NCBI GenBank assembly: GCA_003598065.1
Contig: QZKR01000180.1
Coordinates: 62,001-126,000, forward strand
Origin: Myxococcales bacterium
GTDB lineage: Bacteria; Myxococcota_A; SURF-8
Length of the DNA: 64,000 nt
Direction of reading: 5' to 3'
Shown: positions 18,671-28,348 of the stretch, in pieces
Position numbering within the stretch: position 1 is the first letter of the stretch
Layout: each line of letters starts with the position of its first letter
Made by a program: the position numbers and the translations under genes
The notes under the pieces: generated by a model
What the model saw: the letters and a program-made list of their open reading frames with translations, nothing else
The model's database searches: none
Told to the model about the DNA's origin: nothing

Positions 18671-20358
18671 CAGAACACCTCCTTGCGGTGTTTGAGAACG
18701 TGCAACGGATCGAGCACGGCGAGATGGACGAGGCGATACAACTCCTCCTGCGCCAGATGCGGCCCGGCGAGGATATCGCGCCGCCAGCGCCACTTGGACT
18801 GCGCGATAAGCAGCGCCTCGTCGGCGACGTCGTCCGGGGAAAGTCCTCTTTCCTGGCCGAAAATCGTCGCCGCCTGGACGATGCAGCCGTAACCCTGGCA
18901 GGGCCCCTCCGCCAACCGGCAGCGTCCGATGAGATCCACCGCATGCCGCACGAATTCGCGCCGGATCGCGTAACGCAGTTCGGCTTCGAGAACGGGCTCG
19001 CAGGTGCAGACGTAGTTGGCGAAAGCGGGATTTTCGTCGATCAGCGCCAGGACGGCCGGAGTTCGCGAACCCTGCCGCGCGGCCAGACGTTTGACGACAT
19101 AAGGATCGAGCCTGTATTTCGCCGCCAGCCCTTCAATATCGGGCATGCCTTTCCCGCCCGGCAGGGGCAGCAAATGCGTCTGGCAGCGTTCGCGGTTTCC
19201 CAGCTTCGTACAGGCCAGGTCGGTTGCGTCCTCGGCCATGATCCGATAGGCGGCGAGCTTGCCGCCGGCGAGGGTGATGAGGCCGGGAACGCCGTCTTCC
19301 CGCTCGTGATCGAAGACGCGATGGTCGCGCGTCAGGTCGTCCTCGTACTTCGCCTGCTCGAACAGGGTCGGCCGAAGACCGGCGATCGTCTTGACGATGC
19401 GCGCCTCGCGGATGCGCGGCAGCACCGTCTCCATGGCGCGCAGCAGGTACTCGATTTCGTCCTCCAGGATGCGGATGTCGTCGAGGTCGCCGAAGTAGTC
19501 GTCGTCGGTCGTGCCGATCACCGAAACGTTTTCGTGCGGGATGACGAACACCTGCCGGCCGTCAACGGCCTGGGCGATAACGCCGATATTGGAAATGCGC
19601 CGATCGAGGACGAGATGGATGCCTTTCGCCGGCCTCAACTCCACCCTGGCCCCGGCCATCTCGGCGACGCGCGTCGCCCAGGGGCCGGCGCAGTTGACCA
19701 CGATCCCGGCCCGCGCTTCGCCGCGCCGGCCCGTCACGCGATCCTCGTAAGCCACGCCCGTCACCGCGCGACCTTCGCGCAGGAAGCCGGTCACGGCCGT
19801 CCAGGAGGCGGCGGTTGCGCCGTGCTCGACCGCGTCCAGGATGTTGATGACGCACAGACGCGGCACGTCGATGCCCCATTCATCGGTCTGCACCGCGCCC
19901 AGCAGGTTTTCGGCGAGCATGGGTTCGATGCGCCGCGCTTCCTCGGGCGTCAACCGGATGTGCGGGTTGCCGCCTTTCAAGGGCTGGTAGCGATCGTAGA
20001 CCGTAAACAGGGCGTCGGCGCCTTCGAGGTTGATGCGGCCTTTGAGCCCGTCGCGCTTCAGGATGGGCATCATCAGCGGGATGCGGAAAATCAAGTGCGG
20101 CGCGATGCAGCGGATATAGCCGGCGTCGGTGCAGGACTTCTTCGTCGTGGCGATGTCGGAGAGCAGGTAGCGGGCGCCGCCGTGGATCATGCCGCTGGAG
20201 GTCCAGCTTGTGCCCATGGCGAAGTCGCCCTTCTCGATCAGCAGCACCTTGACTCCGCGCAAGGCGAGATCGCGCGCCACGCCGCAACCGTTGACGCCGC
20301 CGCCGATGACGATCGCGTCGTATTGCGTCTGGATGTCCCTGGATGTCGATTCGGGCAT
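18670..20358 (-). CDS. glpA: Anaerobic glycerol-3-phosphate dehydrogenase subunit A
   Basis: A 562-residue FAD enzyme oxidising sn-glycerol-3-phosphate to dihydroxyacetone phosphate. It has AIVIGGGVNGCGVARDLALR (FAD binding) and TSSGMIHGGARYL, typical of GlpA/GlpD. The C-terminal region (~470-562) adds a BFD-like [2Fe-2S] domain with Cys ligands in CTCEPV and CRLAEGPCQGYGC, which distinguishes GlpA from GlpD. ATG 20358 was chosen because the FAD motif begins ~14 residues later; the frame upstream is antisense-type Arg-rich sequence. First gene of glpABC, 44 bases after the lipoprotein hydrolase gene, so possibly one transcript. Confidence 0.93.
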   Translation of the reverse strand: MPESTSRDIQTQYDAIVIGGGVNGCGVARDLALRGVKVLLIEKGDFAMGTSWTSSGMIHGGARYLLSDIATTKKSCTDAGYIRCIAPHLIFRIPLMMPILKRDGLKGRINLEGADALFTVYDRYQPLKGGNPHIRLTPEEARRIEPMLAENLLGAVQTDEWGIDVPRLCVINILDAVEHGATAASWTAVTGFLREGRAVTGVAYEDRVTGRRGEARAGIVVNCAGPWATRVAEMAGARVELRPAKGIHLVLDRRISNIGVIAQAVDGRQVFVIPHENVSVIGTTDDDYFGDLDDIRILEDEIEYLLRAMETVLPRIREARIVKTIAGLRPTLFEQAKYEDDLTRDHRVFDHEREDGVPGLITLAGGKLAAYRIMAEDATDLACTKLGNRERCQTHLLPLPGGKGMPDIEGLAAKYRLDPYVVKRLAARQGSRTPAVLALIDENPAFANYVCTCEPVLEAELRYAIRREFVRHAVDLIGRCRLAEGPCQGYGCIVQAATIFGQERGLSPDDVADEALLIAQSKWRWRRDILAGPHLAQEELYRLVHLAVLDPLHVLKHRKEVF

Positions 20359-20402
20359 GTGTTTATTCGCTCGGAGCGACGGTTTCGCCTTTACGGTTGC
20401 TG

Positions 20403-22169
20403 TTACGGCCGGACCTGCGCGACATAGCCCAAGGGCAGCGAGGGGAGGCTCGTCAGCCAGAACGACTCGGCGTTGGGGGCAAGCCCGGCCTGCATTTCGA
20501 TTTCCACGAACAGCGCCGTTCCGTCCGGATGATACTCCAGATCGAGCGGGTAGGCGTAAATATCGGCGCCTACGAGCGACATCGGGAACGACTCGAAGCT
20601 CCAGCCCTGGTCCAAACTCGCATAGAGCGTCACGGAGACGATGGAATATTGCCCGCTGTCCACGCCGGCCAGCGCGGTGAGCGTCAGCCCTTGCTCGCCG
20701 ACGGCCAGCTCCGGCATGCCGGGCAGTTCGTCGTAAGGCCATTCGTCGGCGAGGTGGACGTTCAGCCACATCCGTTCGGCGGCGTAGGTTTTGGCGAGCG
20801 CGACGGCGCGGTTGTCGTAATTGTCCTGGCAGGGGCCGAACGGCTGGCAGTCCTGCGTGAACCAGCCGCCCTCCCAGGCGTCCCAATCCGGAATGACCGT
20901 CAGGCGTTGCGTCTCGTCGTTGAGCGCATAATACGTGTCGATGAAACTGGTTATGGGGAAGTATTCGTCCTGCGCGCCGCTCACCAAGAGCACGCGGGCC
21001 GGTGCGCCCTGGATAAACCAGACGGGATCGAGGTTGTCGAAGAAGGCGGCGAACTCCTCGTCGTCGGTGAAGAGACCGGCGTCCAGCAGCATGTCCTCGA
21101 TCCAGGAACCGCTGTCGGCGGATCGGGCCCAGCTTCCAGTCCCCGAAATGGCGACGGCGGCGGCGATGCGCGAGTCCACGCCGGCGGCGATCAGCCCGGC
21201 GGCCGCGCCGAAGCTGTAACCGACAAGACCGATTTTCCCGTCGGAGAGCTCGGCCATTTGTTCCAGGCAGCCCGCCGCCCGGATCGCGCCGGCGGCGTGG
21301 GCGAAGAGCCAGCTTCCGCGCGGGTCGGGGATGACGTCCCACATCGCTTCCGGGTCCGTCGTCGCGCGGCCTTCCGATTCGCCCTGTCCCGGGCCGGCGT
21401 AGGCGAAGGCGATCATGCCGAGCCGCTTGGCGTGGTCCAGGGCGCGGGCGGCGTCCGTCGTCTCCCCGAGCCCCGGCGCAATCACGACGCCCGGGTGCGG
21501 GCCGCCGGCGGGAATGGCGGCGAAGGCTTGCAGGCGGATCGGCGCGAGCGCGTCGCCTTGAAGTTCATAGGAGGTGTAACGCAACTCGCGGATCGTATAG
21601 ACGACTTCCCCTTCGGTTTGGGTGCTTTCCTCGATGACTTGGCAATTCAGCGTTGCAGCATCGCCGAGGAAATCCATGTCGAACAAAGGCGGCTCGGTTT
21701 CGACGTCTTCCTCTATCTCCGCTTCTTGTTCGAGCGTTTCTTCTTCGGCCTGCTCTTCCTCCTCGGCCGTCTCCTCAACGAGGTCGTCTTCCGGTTCCAT
21801 TTCTATTTCCGGTTCAAGCTCGTCCTCGGCTTCAACGTCCCCATCGCTTTCCAGCGCGTCGCCGTCGCTCGCGTCGCCGTCCGTATCCGGGGCGTCCGGT
21901 TCGACGGATTCCCGTTGATCGACGATGTCGGCATCCTTGTCGCCGTCCGCCCGGTCATCGTCCGTGTTTTCGCTGCCGTCGCCGTCCGTGTCGGAAAGCT
22001 CCGAGCCATCCAGATCGGCGTCGGTGGCCTGGTCGCCGTCTTCCGATGCCTCCGAGGCGTCGCCATCGGCGGAGGAATCGGAACCGGAGCAGCCGAGCGG
22101 GCCGAGAAACAGAACCGCACCCAAGAGCAGCGCAAACGCATGAATCCACCGATACCTAAAGCTTTGCAT
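20403..22169 (-). CDS. Alpha/beta-hydrolase lipoprotein with acidic DGD linker
   Basis: 588 residues. Lipoprotein signal with lipobox PLGC (Cys27), then ~140 residues of Asp/Gly/Glu/Ser low-complexity linker (repeated DGD, then poly-Glu). The rest is an alpha/beta hydrolase resembling dienelactone hydrolase/acyl-peptidase types: IPAGGPHPGVVIAPG near the oxyanion region, AYAGPGQGES, and nucleophile elbow GYSFG (Ser319). A catalytic His near the end was not assigned. Expected at the outer membrane or surface; substrate unknown. It sits directly upstream of glpA on the same strand, so release of a glycerol-containing product is conceivable but speculative. Confidence 0.75.
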   Translation of the reverse strand: MQSFRYRWIHAFALLLGAVLFLGPLGCSGSDSSADGDASEASEDGDQATDADLDGSELSDTDGDGSENTDDDRADGDKDADIVDQRESVEPDAPDTDGDASDGDALESDGDVEAEDELEPEIEMEPEDDLVEETAEEEEQAEEETLEQEAEIEEDVETEPPLFDMDFLGDAATLNCQVIEESTQTEGEVVYTIRELRYTSYELQGDALAPIRLQAFAAIPAGGPHPGVVIAPGLGETTDAARALDHAKRLGMIAFAYAGPGQGESEGRATTDPEAMWDVIPDPRGSWLFAHAAGAIRAAGCLEQMAELSDGKIGLVGYSFGAAAGLIAAGVDSRIAAAVAISGTGSWARSADSGSWIEDMLLDAGLFTDDEEFAAFFDNLDPVWFIQGAPARVLLVSGAQDEYFPITSFIDTYYALNDETQRLTVIPDWDAWEGGWFTQDCQPFGPCQDNYDNRAVALAKTYAAERMWLNVHLADEWPYDELPGMPELAVGEQGLTLTALAGVDSGQYSIVSVTLYASLDQGWSFESFPMSLVGADIYAYPLDLEYHPDGTALFVEIEMQAGLAPNAESFWLTSLPSLPLGYVAQVRP

Positions 22170-22281
22170 TCGTGATTTCCTGGCGAAAGGTTGACGACGC
22201 CGGCCGTGTTAAGCCACGCCGGATTTCACGCGCAGTGTAACACGACCGGCCGCCCGAACTCAACGGACAGCCTGAAGAAAT

Positions 22282-22300
22282 ACTATATAAATAATTATAT
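22282..22300 (-). promoter_or_regulatory. AT-rich island, possible promoter
   Basis: A run of nearly pure A/T between the large ASH gene and the hydrolase gene. On the minus strand it contains TATAAT (22299-22294) and TATAGT (22287-22282), but neither has a convincing -35. It lies ~115-130 bases before the hydrolase start and is the only AT-rich patch in the gap. Confidence 0.25.
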
Positions 22301-22326
22301 ACCGACTACGGACCCGGCCGGCGCCG

Positions 22327-25300
22327 TCAGGGAAGCTCGGTTTCGCAACCGTCGTCGTATTCCAGGTTCGTGTCCTCCCAGCCGGAATCGCAATCGGCGA
22401 TGACGCACTCGCCGTCCTCGCAGGCCGTCAGGGCGTTCGGCGTTTCGCAGACGATTCCGCAGCCGCCGCAGTTGAGCGGGTCGTCGTCGGGAGGCGACGT
22501 TTCATCGACGAATCCATTGCAGTCGTCGTCGAAGCCGTTGACAAGCTCTTCGTCCGCTTCCGCCTCGCTGCCGCCCGGCATCGTCGAGCAGACGGCGGAA
22601 AATTCGTCGGCGCACTCCCAATCGCCCTCGCCGCATTCGCCGGGACCCCGGCAAAGCCGGCCATCGTAGAAATTCTCGTCGATTTCTCCGTCGCAGTCGT
22701 TGTCTTCGCCGTCGCAACGTTCGAATTCGCCTTGCCAGTCGCTGCCGCCCCAACCCGTCGAACAGCGAACGGCGGCGGCGTTCTTGCACTCGAATACGCC
22801 TGCGCCGCAATTTCCGGGAGCCTGGCAGACCTGGCCGACCGTAAACGTTTCGTCCGTGTATCCATCGCAATCGTTGTCGATGTCGTCGCAGAATTCCGGC
22901 TCGGCGGTTCCGCCGTCCGTCGAGCAGGCCGCGGCGTTGGATTTGCAAATCAGCGTCCCGGTTTTGCAGGAACCGCGCCCCAGACAAGGCGCGCCGAGAT
23001 GGAAATCCTCGTCGGTCCGGCCGTCGCAGTCGTCGTCGCGGCCGTCGCAATACCGCTCGATAGCCGGCCCGACGTATTGGCTGCCGTCGTGGTCCGTCGA
23101 GCAGCGCGTCGTAAACGGCGTGGCGCACTCCACCACGCCGGCCGAGCATTGGCCAAGCCCGTCGCAGGACGCACCGAGGCTGAAACCCTCGTCGGTCGCT
23201 CCATTTTGGTCGTTGTCCATTCCGTCGCAGAGGTCGATCGCCGTCATGGGTCGTTCGCAGATGGTCCCCAGGCCGTCCGCGGCGCATTGGGTGTAGCCGG
23301 CCGGCGCGCCCGGCCCATCCGGCGCGCAGGGCGAATAGAGATCGAAGTCCTCGTCGGTATTTCCGTCGCAGTCGTTGTCCAGGCGGTCGCAGGTTTCGCT
23401 CGATCCCTGCCAGGCGCTGCCACCCCAATCCGTCGAGCAATGCGTCTCGTAGTCGCCGGCGCATTCCAGAACGCCGAGGCCGCACAAGCCCTTTCCGTCG
23501 CAAGGGTAACCGATGCGATAAGGTTCGTCGGCGCCGCCGGAGCAGTCGTTGTCTATACCGTCGCAGATTTCGGCGATGGGCGCTCCCCCGATTGGCGCTT
23601 CGCACGCCGCCTGCGCCGAACTGCCTTTGAAATACAGTTTATGCAGACTTGCCTGCGGATTCGAGAATAGGAGCCTTGCCCGGGCAGCGAGGGTCTCGTC
23701 GATTTGCTGCGGGCAATATTTTACCGTGAAAGAAAGCGCGTCCGGCGTTTCTTCGCTGAAGCGCCGCAGGCGGCACGCTCCGGGGCCGTCGAGACGCCAA
23801 TCGTCGATTTGCAGATCTTCCGGATTGAGGCCTTCCCAACCCACGTCCTCCGGCGAGCATGGAACGGTCATTTCCGTGTCGCAGCGATTGGAAAGCCGGA
23901 TCGGCAGCTCGCTGGAACAGCGCCCGACGGGCACGCGGCCGAAATCGTGATCGGTCAGACCCGCCTCTTCCGGGTCCACGGCGAGGCAGGATTGAGCCAG
24001 GGATCTGCCCGAGAGCTGGAAAACAATTGTCTGGCGCTCCGGGTCGAGGTCGTTGGTGCGGATCAACAGCGCGGCGGAATCGTCGCGGCCCGGCGCGAAA
24101 GGCGCATAACTCAGATGCAAGGGGGCGCTGCTTGAAGGCGGGAGGGGCGGGATTTCCCGCGGCAAGAAGCGGAACGCCGACGACGAACAGGCTTCGAATC
24201 CGATGCTCTCCACCTGACACGGCGCATTCCCGAGGCTGAGAAAATAGTACGTTGCGAAGTTTTCCTGCCCAACGGAAGTTTCCCCCAGATCGACTTCGAG
24301 GGAAGGCGGCAGAATCTGATTCAAATAGGAAATTTCGCAGATGGCGGTTCCAGCGGCGAAAACCGGCGTTGCGCTCAGCGTGATGATCTGGCTGTTGTCC
24401 TCCGGCTCATCGGTCAGGAAAAAGAGAGAACCGCCGACGGGTTCGGCGCTGCGCCCTTTCGACGTGAAAAACAGTTTGAACACTCTGGATTCCCCGGCGG
24501 GCAGCGGCATGGGGAACGCGGCTTGCTCCAGGCCGAAGCCCTTTTCCCGATCTTCCTCCGAAAGCAAGACGTCCAGGATCGAGACCTCGGCGTTTCCGAG
24601 ATTGCCGACGATCAACTCCCGTTCGGCCGTTTCCCCCCAAAGCACCTCTCCGAAATCGATGTCCCTCTCGGAGAAACTGACAAGTCCGCCGATGCCGCGG
24701 CCTTCGAGAGGCAAGGACAGGTGCGGAACCTCGGTGTCGTAGGGGAAAACCAGAAGCGCGTTTTCATACACCGCGCCCTGGGCGGGATGGAAACCTATTT
24801 GCAGAATCCACGGTTCGCCGATCGGCAATGTCAGCGGAAGTCTTGGAAGATTGATGACACGGAAGGGATTGTCCTCGACGGCTTCGAATTCCACCTTTTG
24901 GACGATAAAAGACGAAGCGCAACGGTTCGTCAACCTCACTTCAAGCTGCGGCTCCTCGCCGACCGGCGCGTCGCCGAAGTCGAGCACGCCGGGGGACGCC
25001 GCCAGGCACGATTCGACGCCGGTTCCGGAGAATACCAACTCCAGCGGCGTTTCGGGATGGGCGGGGTTCTGCGGATTGTAGCCGCCTTGATAATAGAAAT
25101 AGGCGCTCAACGAATGCGCGCCGAGAGACGTCGGTTCGTAGCGAACGCGGAAATAGAGCGGTGTTTCCGGCGTCACGAGCAACCCTTCGAGATTGGGGAA
25201 AATGAAATGCTCCGAATCGCCGGGCGAGAAACTGACGCGGTCGATGGTGACCGAACGAGCCGGGATCGGTCCGGCGATGCCGGCAGGGAGAACGTGCCGG

Positions 25301-26070
25301 CAGATGATTTCCAAGCCGGCCTGGTTGCCCAAGGGGGTGCTGTCGAAATTGTAACGTTCGGGTATGCAGTCGATTCCCGCCTCGCCGGAATAGCGGCTTT
25401 CCAGGTCGATCTGGTGGCCGCCGCGATCGACGTGCGTGTCGCTGCTGGTGAGGATGATGCGGCCGAGATGGAATCCGGGGAGATCGGGGCTGAGGCGGAC
25501 GGAGAAGGAAACGCGCTGCGAGGGCGTCAGGATGATCGGAAACGCCGGTTCCTCCTTCCAGCCATAGGCCAGGCTGCTTGTGGGCGTGAAGGCGGCGCCG
25601 GTGAGGGACAAGGGCGTCGCGCCGACGTTGGCGACTTCGAAAGACTTCACGACGATCACGCCGCCGGGGACGAAACCGAAATCCAGGGCGGGCGGATCGA
25701 TGGAAATGCAGGCGTGCGTCGCGCACCAGGCGTCGGCCGGAAGATCGGCGTCGGAATCGCCGTCGGAGTCGCCGTCGGAGTCAAGATCGCCGTCGCCGCC
25801 CGCGTCGCCGTCCGCGCTCGGCAGGCAGCGGCCGGTGGAACGTTGACAAGCCATCTCCGGCGGGCAGTCTTCATCGTCCTGGCACGGTCGATCGCCGTCC
25901 GTCGGTTCGGGAAGCAGGCAGCGGCAGTCCACGCAAGCTCCGCCAGGACCGCAACCAGAGTCGTCGTAACACTCGCAGGCGATTTCCGGGTTTCCGCCGC
26001 AAGCGGCGGCGAGGGAAAGGATGGAAGCCAAAAGCGAAATTGCAGGCAGGGAAAAAGATCGGCGAGTCAT
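22327..26070 (-). CDS. Large ASH-domain lipoprotein with seven MopE-type CDGxDNDCDG repeats
   Basis: 1247 residues. Lipobox AAAC (Cys24), a Cys-rich segment (CECYDDSGCGPGGACVDCRC), then a DGD linker (~95-115). Residues ~125-830 contain a chain of immunoglobulin-like ASH/choice-of-anchor-D units (repeated 'LDFG..PVGE....V.L.N' pattern). From ~835 to the end come seven MopE-type units built on CDGxDNDCDGxxDE, each followed by CxGxGxCxxGxxxC and CST. The motif is annotated as putative metal (copper) binding in MopE and common in Myxococcota surface proteins. ATG 26070 was chosen because GGAGG precedes it and the signal peptide follows. Likely a large surface protein; role unknown. Confidence 0.8.
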   Translation of the reverse strand: MTRRSFSLPAISLLASILSLAAACGGNPEIACECYDDSGCGPGGACVDCRCLLPEPTDGDRPCQDDEDCPPEMACQRSTGRCLPSADGDAGGDGDLDSDGDSDGDSDADLPADAWCATHACISIDPPALDFGFVPGGVIVVKSFEVANVGATPLSLTGAAFTPTSSLAYGWKEEPAFPIILTPSQRVSFSVRLSPDLPGFHLGRIILTSSDTHVDRGGHQIDLESRYSGEAGIDCIPERYNFDSTPLGNQAGLEIICRHVLPAGIAGPIPARSVTIDRVSFSPGDSEHFIFPNLEGLLVTPETPLYFRVRYEPTSLGAHSLSAYFYYQGGYNPQNPAHPETPLELVFSGTGVESCLAASPGVLDFGDAPVGEEPQLEVRLTNRCASSFIVQKVEFEAVEDNPFRVINLPRLPLTLPIGEPWILQIGFHPAQGAVYENALLVFPYDTEVPHLSLPLEGRGIGGLVSFSERDIDFGEVLWGETAERELIVGNLGNAEVSILDVLLSEEDREKGFGLEQAAFPMPLPAGESRVFKLFFTSKGRSAEPVGGSLFFLTDEPEDNSQIITLSATPVFAAGTAICEISYLNQILPPSLEVDLGETSVGQENFATYYFLSLGNAPCQVESIGFEACSSSAFRFLPREIPPLPPSSSAPLHLSYAPFAPGRDDSAALLIRTNDLDPERQTIVFQLSGRSLAQSCLAVDPEEAGLTDHDFGRVPVGRCSSELPIRLSNRCDTEMTVPCSPEDVGWEGLNPEDLQIDDWRLDGPGACRLRRFSEETPDALSFTVKYCPQQIDETLAARARLLFSNPQASLHKLYFKGSSAQAACEAPIGGAPIAEICDGIDNDCSGGADEPYRIGYPCDGKGLCGLGVLECAGDYETHCSTDWGGSAWQGSSETCDRLDNDCDGNTDEDFDLYSPCAPDGPGAPAGYTQCAADGLGTICERPMTAIDLCDGMDNDQNGATDEGFSLGASCDGLGQCSAGVVECATPFTTRCSTDHDGSQYVGPAIERYCDGRDDDCDGRTDEDFHLGAPCLGRGSCKTGTLICKSNAAACSTDGGTAEPEFCDDIDNDCDGYTDETFTVGQVCQAPGNCGAGVFECKNAAAVRCSTGWGGSDWQGEFERCDGEDNDCDGEIDENFYDGRLCRGPGECGEGDWECADEFSAVCSTMPGGSEAEADEELVNGFDDDCNGFVDETSPPDDDPLNCGGCGIVCETPNALTACEDGECVIADCDSGWEDTNLEYDDGCETELP

Positions 26071-26303
26071 CGGGGGCCTCCTTTGCAAAGAACGTAATTT
26101 CCCCGTGAGACGGGCATAGAACCTGCCGAAAAGTCGGCAGCCAAGAAGCAATTGTTTGAAGCAAATACAAGACGCCTGACGCCTATATAACTTTACCGCT
26201 AAATCCGGATCGCGAAAAGAGAAAAATCGCCGGCGATTGCTTTTCCAATAGCCGTGGCGCACAATCCGCCTACACGGCGCAAGCCGATGGGAGATGCAAG
26301 ATT
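26071..26303. other. Divergent intergenic region: ASH/MopE-repeat lipoprotein / GDPD lipoprotein
   Basis: 233 bases between divergent lipoprotein genes. A TATATAA-containing patch near 26194 could serve as a -10 region for either side; no convincing -35 or operator was found, and no coding signal. Confidence 0.35.
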
Positions 26304-27335
26304 ATGAAACGATGTCTCGTGTGGTTGTTTTTGGGAATTATGACGACTGCCTGTAGCGAAGCCGCGTCGGAACGGATCGACGGGGACGCGGAGACGGCGG
26401 GCGATGAAGAGGCCGACGAGGATGGAACGCCATCCGACGGCGATCTGGTCGGGGACGGAGACGCCGATGCGGAAGCGCAGTCGGAGCCGGACGTTCTTCC
26501 GGAAATAGCTCCCGCCGACTGCTTGCGCGACTCGGAATGCCATCGTGTCATGGTGACGTCGCATCGCGGCTACACGCGCCAGCATCCCGAAAACTCGCTG
26601 GCGGCGTTCCGCGCCGCGGCCGACGTCGGGGCGGATTTCGTCGAGATCGACGTTCGGCATACGGCGGACGACGCGCTCGTGCTGATGCACGACGGCAGCG
26701 TCGATCGCACGACGGACGGCGCGGGCGACGTGTCCGCTCTGACCTTGGCCGAGATCCGCGAACTCACTTTAGACAGCGGGGAGAGCGGCAATCCGGAGAG
26801 CGAGCGGGTGCCGACCTTCGCCGAGACCTTGGCGCTGGCGGAAGAACTGGGCGTCATGCTGTATATCGATCAGAAAACGGATCGCTGGGATCTTGTGCTT
26901 GCCGAGATTCAAGGCGGCGCTTACTACGATCAGAGTATGGTCCGCGACAGCCTGGAAACGGTGGCGGCGATGTCGGACCTGGACCCCGATCTGTTCGTCA
27001 TGCCCTTCGTCGAAGACGAAGCGGGATTCGACGCGGCCCTGGTGCGTCTGCCGAACTTACGGATCGTCGAGGTCAGCGCGGTCGGCCCCAGGCCGGAACT
27101 TTGCGCGATAATTGCGGAAGCCGGTTTGAAAATCCAACAGGACGTGCTCGGTCCCGCCGACATCCAAGCCTCGCTGGGAAACTACAAAGCCTGGAAAGGT
27201 TACATCGACGCGGGTGTGTGGCTCCCCTCCACCGATCTGCCGCAATTGCTCGCGCCGGCCGTCGAGCAGTACAACGCCACTGGCGTCTTTCCCGAGTCCG
27301 GACCTGGCGACGATCTTTCCTCGGCGGCGCGCTAG
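26304..27335 (+). CDS. Glycerophosphodiester phosphodiesterase lipoprotein
   Basis: A 343-residue GDPD-family enzyme that hydrolyses glycerophosphodiesters (deacylated phospholipids) to sn-glycerol-3-phosphate and an alcohol. Lipobox TTAC (Cys17), acidic DGD linker (~25-60), then the TIM-barrel: SHRGYTRQHPENS (catalytic His87), FVEIDVRHTADD (metal ligands) and LMHDGSVDRTT (His129). The third metal/active-site strand reads YIDQKTD instead of the usual IEIK, a mild deviation. It is anchored outside the cytoplasm, and its product is the substrate of GlpABC encoded 6 kb away. It converges on btuC with a 4-base overlap. Confidence 0.88.
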   Translation: MKRCLVWLFLGIMTTACSEAASERIDGDAETAGDEEADEDGTPSDGDLVGDGDADAEAQSEPDVLPEIAPADCLRDSECHRVMVTSHRGYTRQHPENSLAAFRAAADVGADFVEIDVRHTADDALVLMHDGSVDRTTDGAGDVSALTLAEIRELTLDSGESGNPESERVPTFAETLALAEELGVMLYIDQKTDRWDLVLAEIQGGAYYDQSMVRDSLETVAAMSDLDPDLFVMPFVEDEAGFDAALVRLPNLRIVEVSAVGPRPELCAIIAEAGLKIQQDVLGPADIQASLGNYKAWKGYIDAGVWLPSTDLPQLLAPAVEQYNATGVFPESGPGDDLSSAAR

Positions 27336-28348
27336 TCGCCCGGACTCATCCGTCGTTTTTCGCGGAACAACAGCCCGATGAAGAAAGGCCCGCCGATGAG
27401 GGCCGTAAGCACGCCGACTGGGATTTCCGAAGGCGCGATGACGATCCGCGCCGCCGTGTCGCAAAGCACCAGAAACGCCGCGCCGGCGAAAAGGCAGGCC
27501 GGCATGAGCAGCCGCAACGACGGCCCGATGAGGAAGCGGACGCTGTGCGGCACGACCAGCCCGACGAAGCCGATCGGCCCGGCCACGGAAACCACGGCGC
27601 TGACCAAGAGCGAGGCGGCGAGGTAGGAAAGCCGTTGCGCGCGCTCCACGTCCACGCCGTGCGCGTGGGCGAGATAATCGCCGAAGCTCAACTGGTCGAG
27701 ATCCTGCCGGCGCGTCAAAAGCAGCCAGACGCCGACGAGCCACAAGGGCAACATGCCCAAAAGCGGCCGGTAGCCCACGATGTCCAGCCCGCCCATCAGC
27801 CAGCGCACCATTTTGAAGCTCTCGCTGAAGTCGGCGAGGTAATGCACGAAGAGCATCAGCGCCGAGAACACGAAGGAGAGCGACACGCCGGCCAGAAGCA
27901 GAATCGTCGTCGGCAGCTGGCGGCGGGCGCGGGCGATGGCGTAAACGAGCGCCACCGTGCCCAACGCGCCGGCGAAGGCGAACAGCGGCGTTCCGGAGAG
28001 GCCGAAGACGGCGAAGTCGAGACCGAGCTTGATCGCCAGCACCGCGCCGAAGGCACCGCCGGAGGCGACGCCGAGCGTGTAGGGCGTGGCCAGCGGATTG
28101 CGCAGCAGCGCCTGAAAGGCCGCGCCGGCGGCGGCGAGCGCCGCGCCGGAGAAAGCGGCGAGCAGAACGCGCGGCAAACGCGCCGAGACGAGAATCGTCG
28201 CGTCGAGGCTGGCGGCGGGATCGAAGAAATCACGCAACGCCGCGCCGACGTCGATCGGCACGGCCCCGACGAAAGGACAGACCGCGATGACGACGATGCA
28301 GGAGAGCGCAAACGGCGCAAGCCGGCGCAGCGGCGTTGCGGCGTTCAT
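27332..28348 (-). CDS. btuC: Vitamin B12 ABC transporter permease (FecCD/BtuC family)
   Basis: A 338-residue integral membrane permease of the FecCD family with about ten helices. Family-typical sequences are RLPRVLLAAFSGAALAAAGAAFQALLRNPLATP (N-terminal third) and GPIGFVGLVVPH near residue 250, the coupling region to the ATPase. FecCD permeases carry B12, haem or siderophores; B12 is assigned here from the riboswitch at the head of the operon. It overlaps btuD by ATGA and is the last gene of the operon. Confidence 0.88.
   Translation of the reverse strand: MNAATPLRRLAPFALSCIVVIAVCPFVGAVPIDVGAALRDFFDPAASLDATILVSARLPRVLLAAFSGAALAAAGAAFQALLRNPLATPYTLGVASGGAFGAVLAIKLGLDFAVFGLSGTPLFAFAGALGTVALVYAIARARRQLPTTILLLAGVSLSFVFSALMLFVHYLADFSESFKMVRWLMGGLDIVGYRPLLGMLPLWLVGVWLLLTRRQDLDQLSFGDYLAHAHGVDVERAQRLSYLAASLLVSAVVSVAGPIGFVGLVVPHSVRFLIGPSLRLLMPACLFAGAAFLVLCDTAARIVIAPSEIPVGVLTALIGGPFFIGLLFREKRRMSPGD

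Noticed and set aside
21840-22080. Repetitive GC-rich DNA resembling a minisatellite
   Set aside because: It encodes the Asp/Gly/Ser linker of a lipoprotein in frame; units are irregular at DNA level and similar linkers occur in other lipoproteins.
22520-23575. Regularly spaced similar segments that might suggest a CRISPR array
   Set aside because: They are the MopE-type protein repeats, 150-180 bases each, diverged in sequence and coding throughout.
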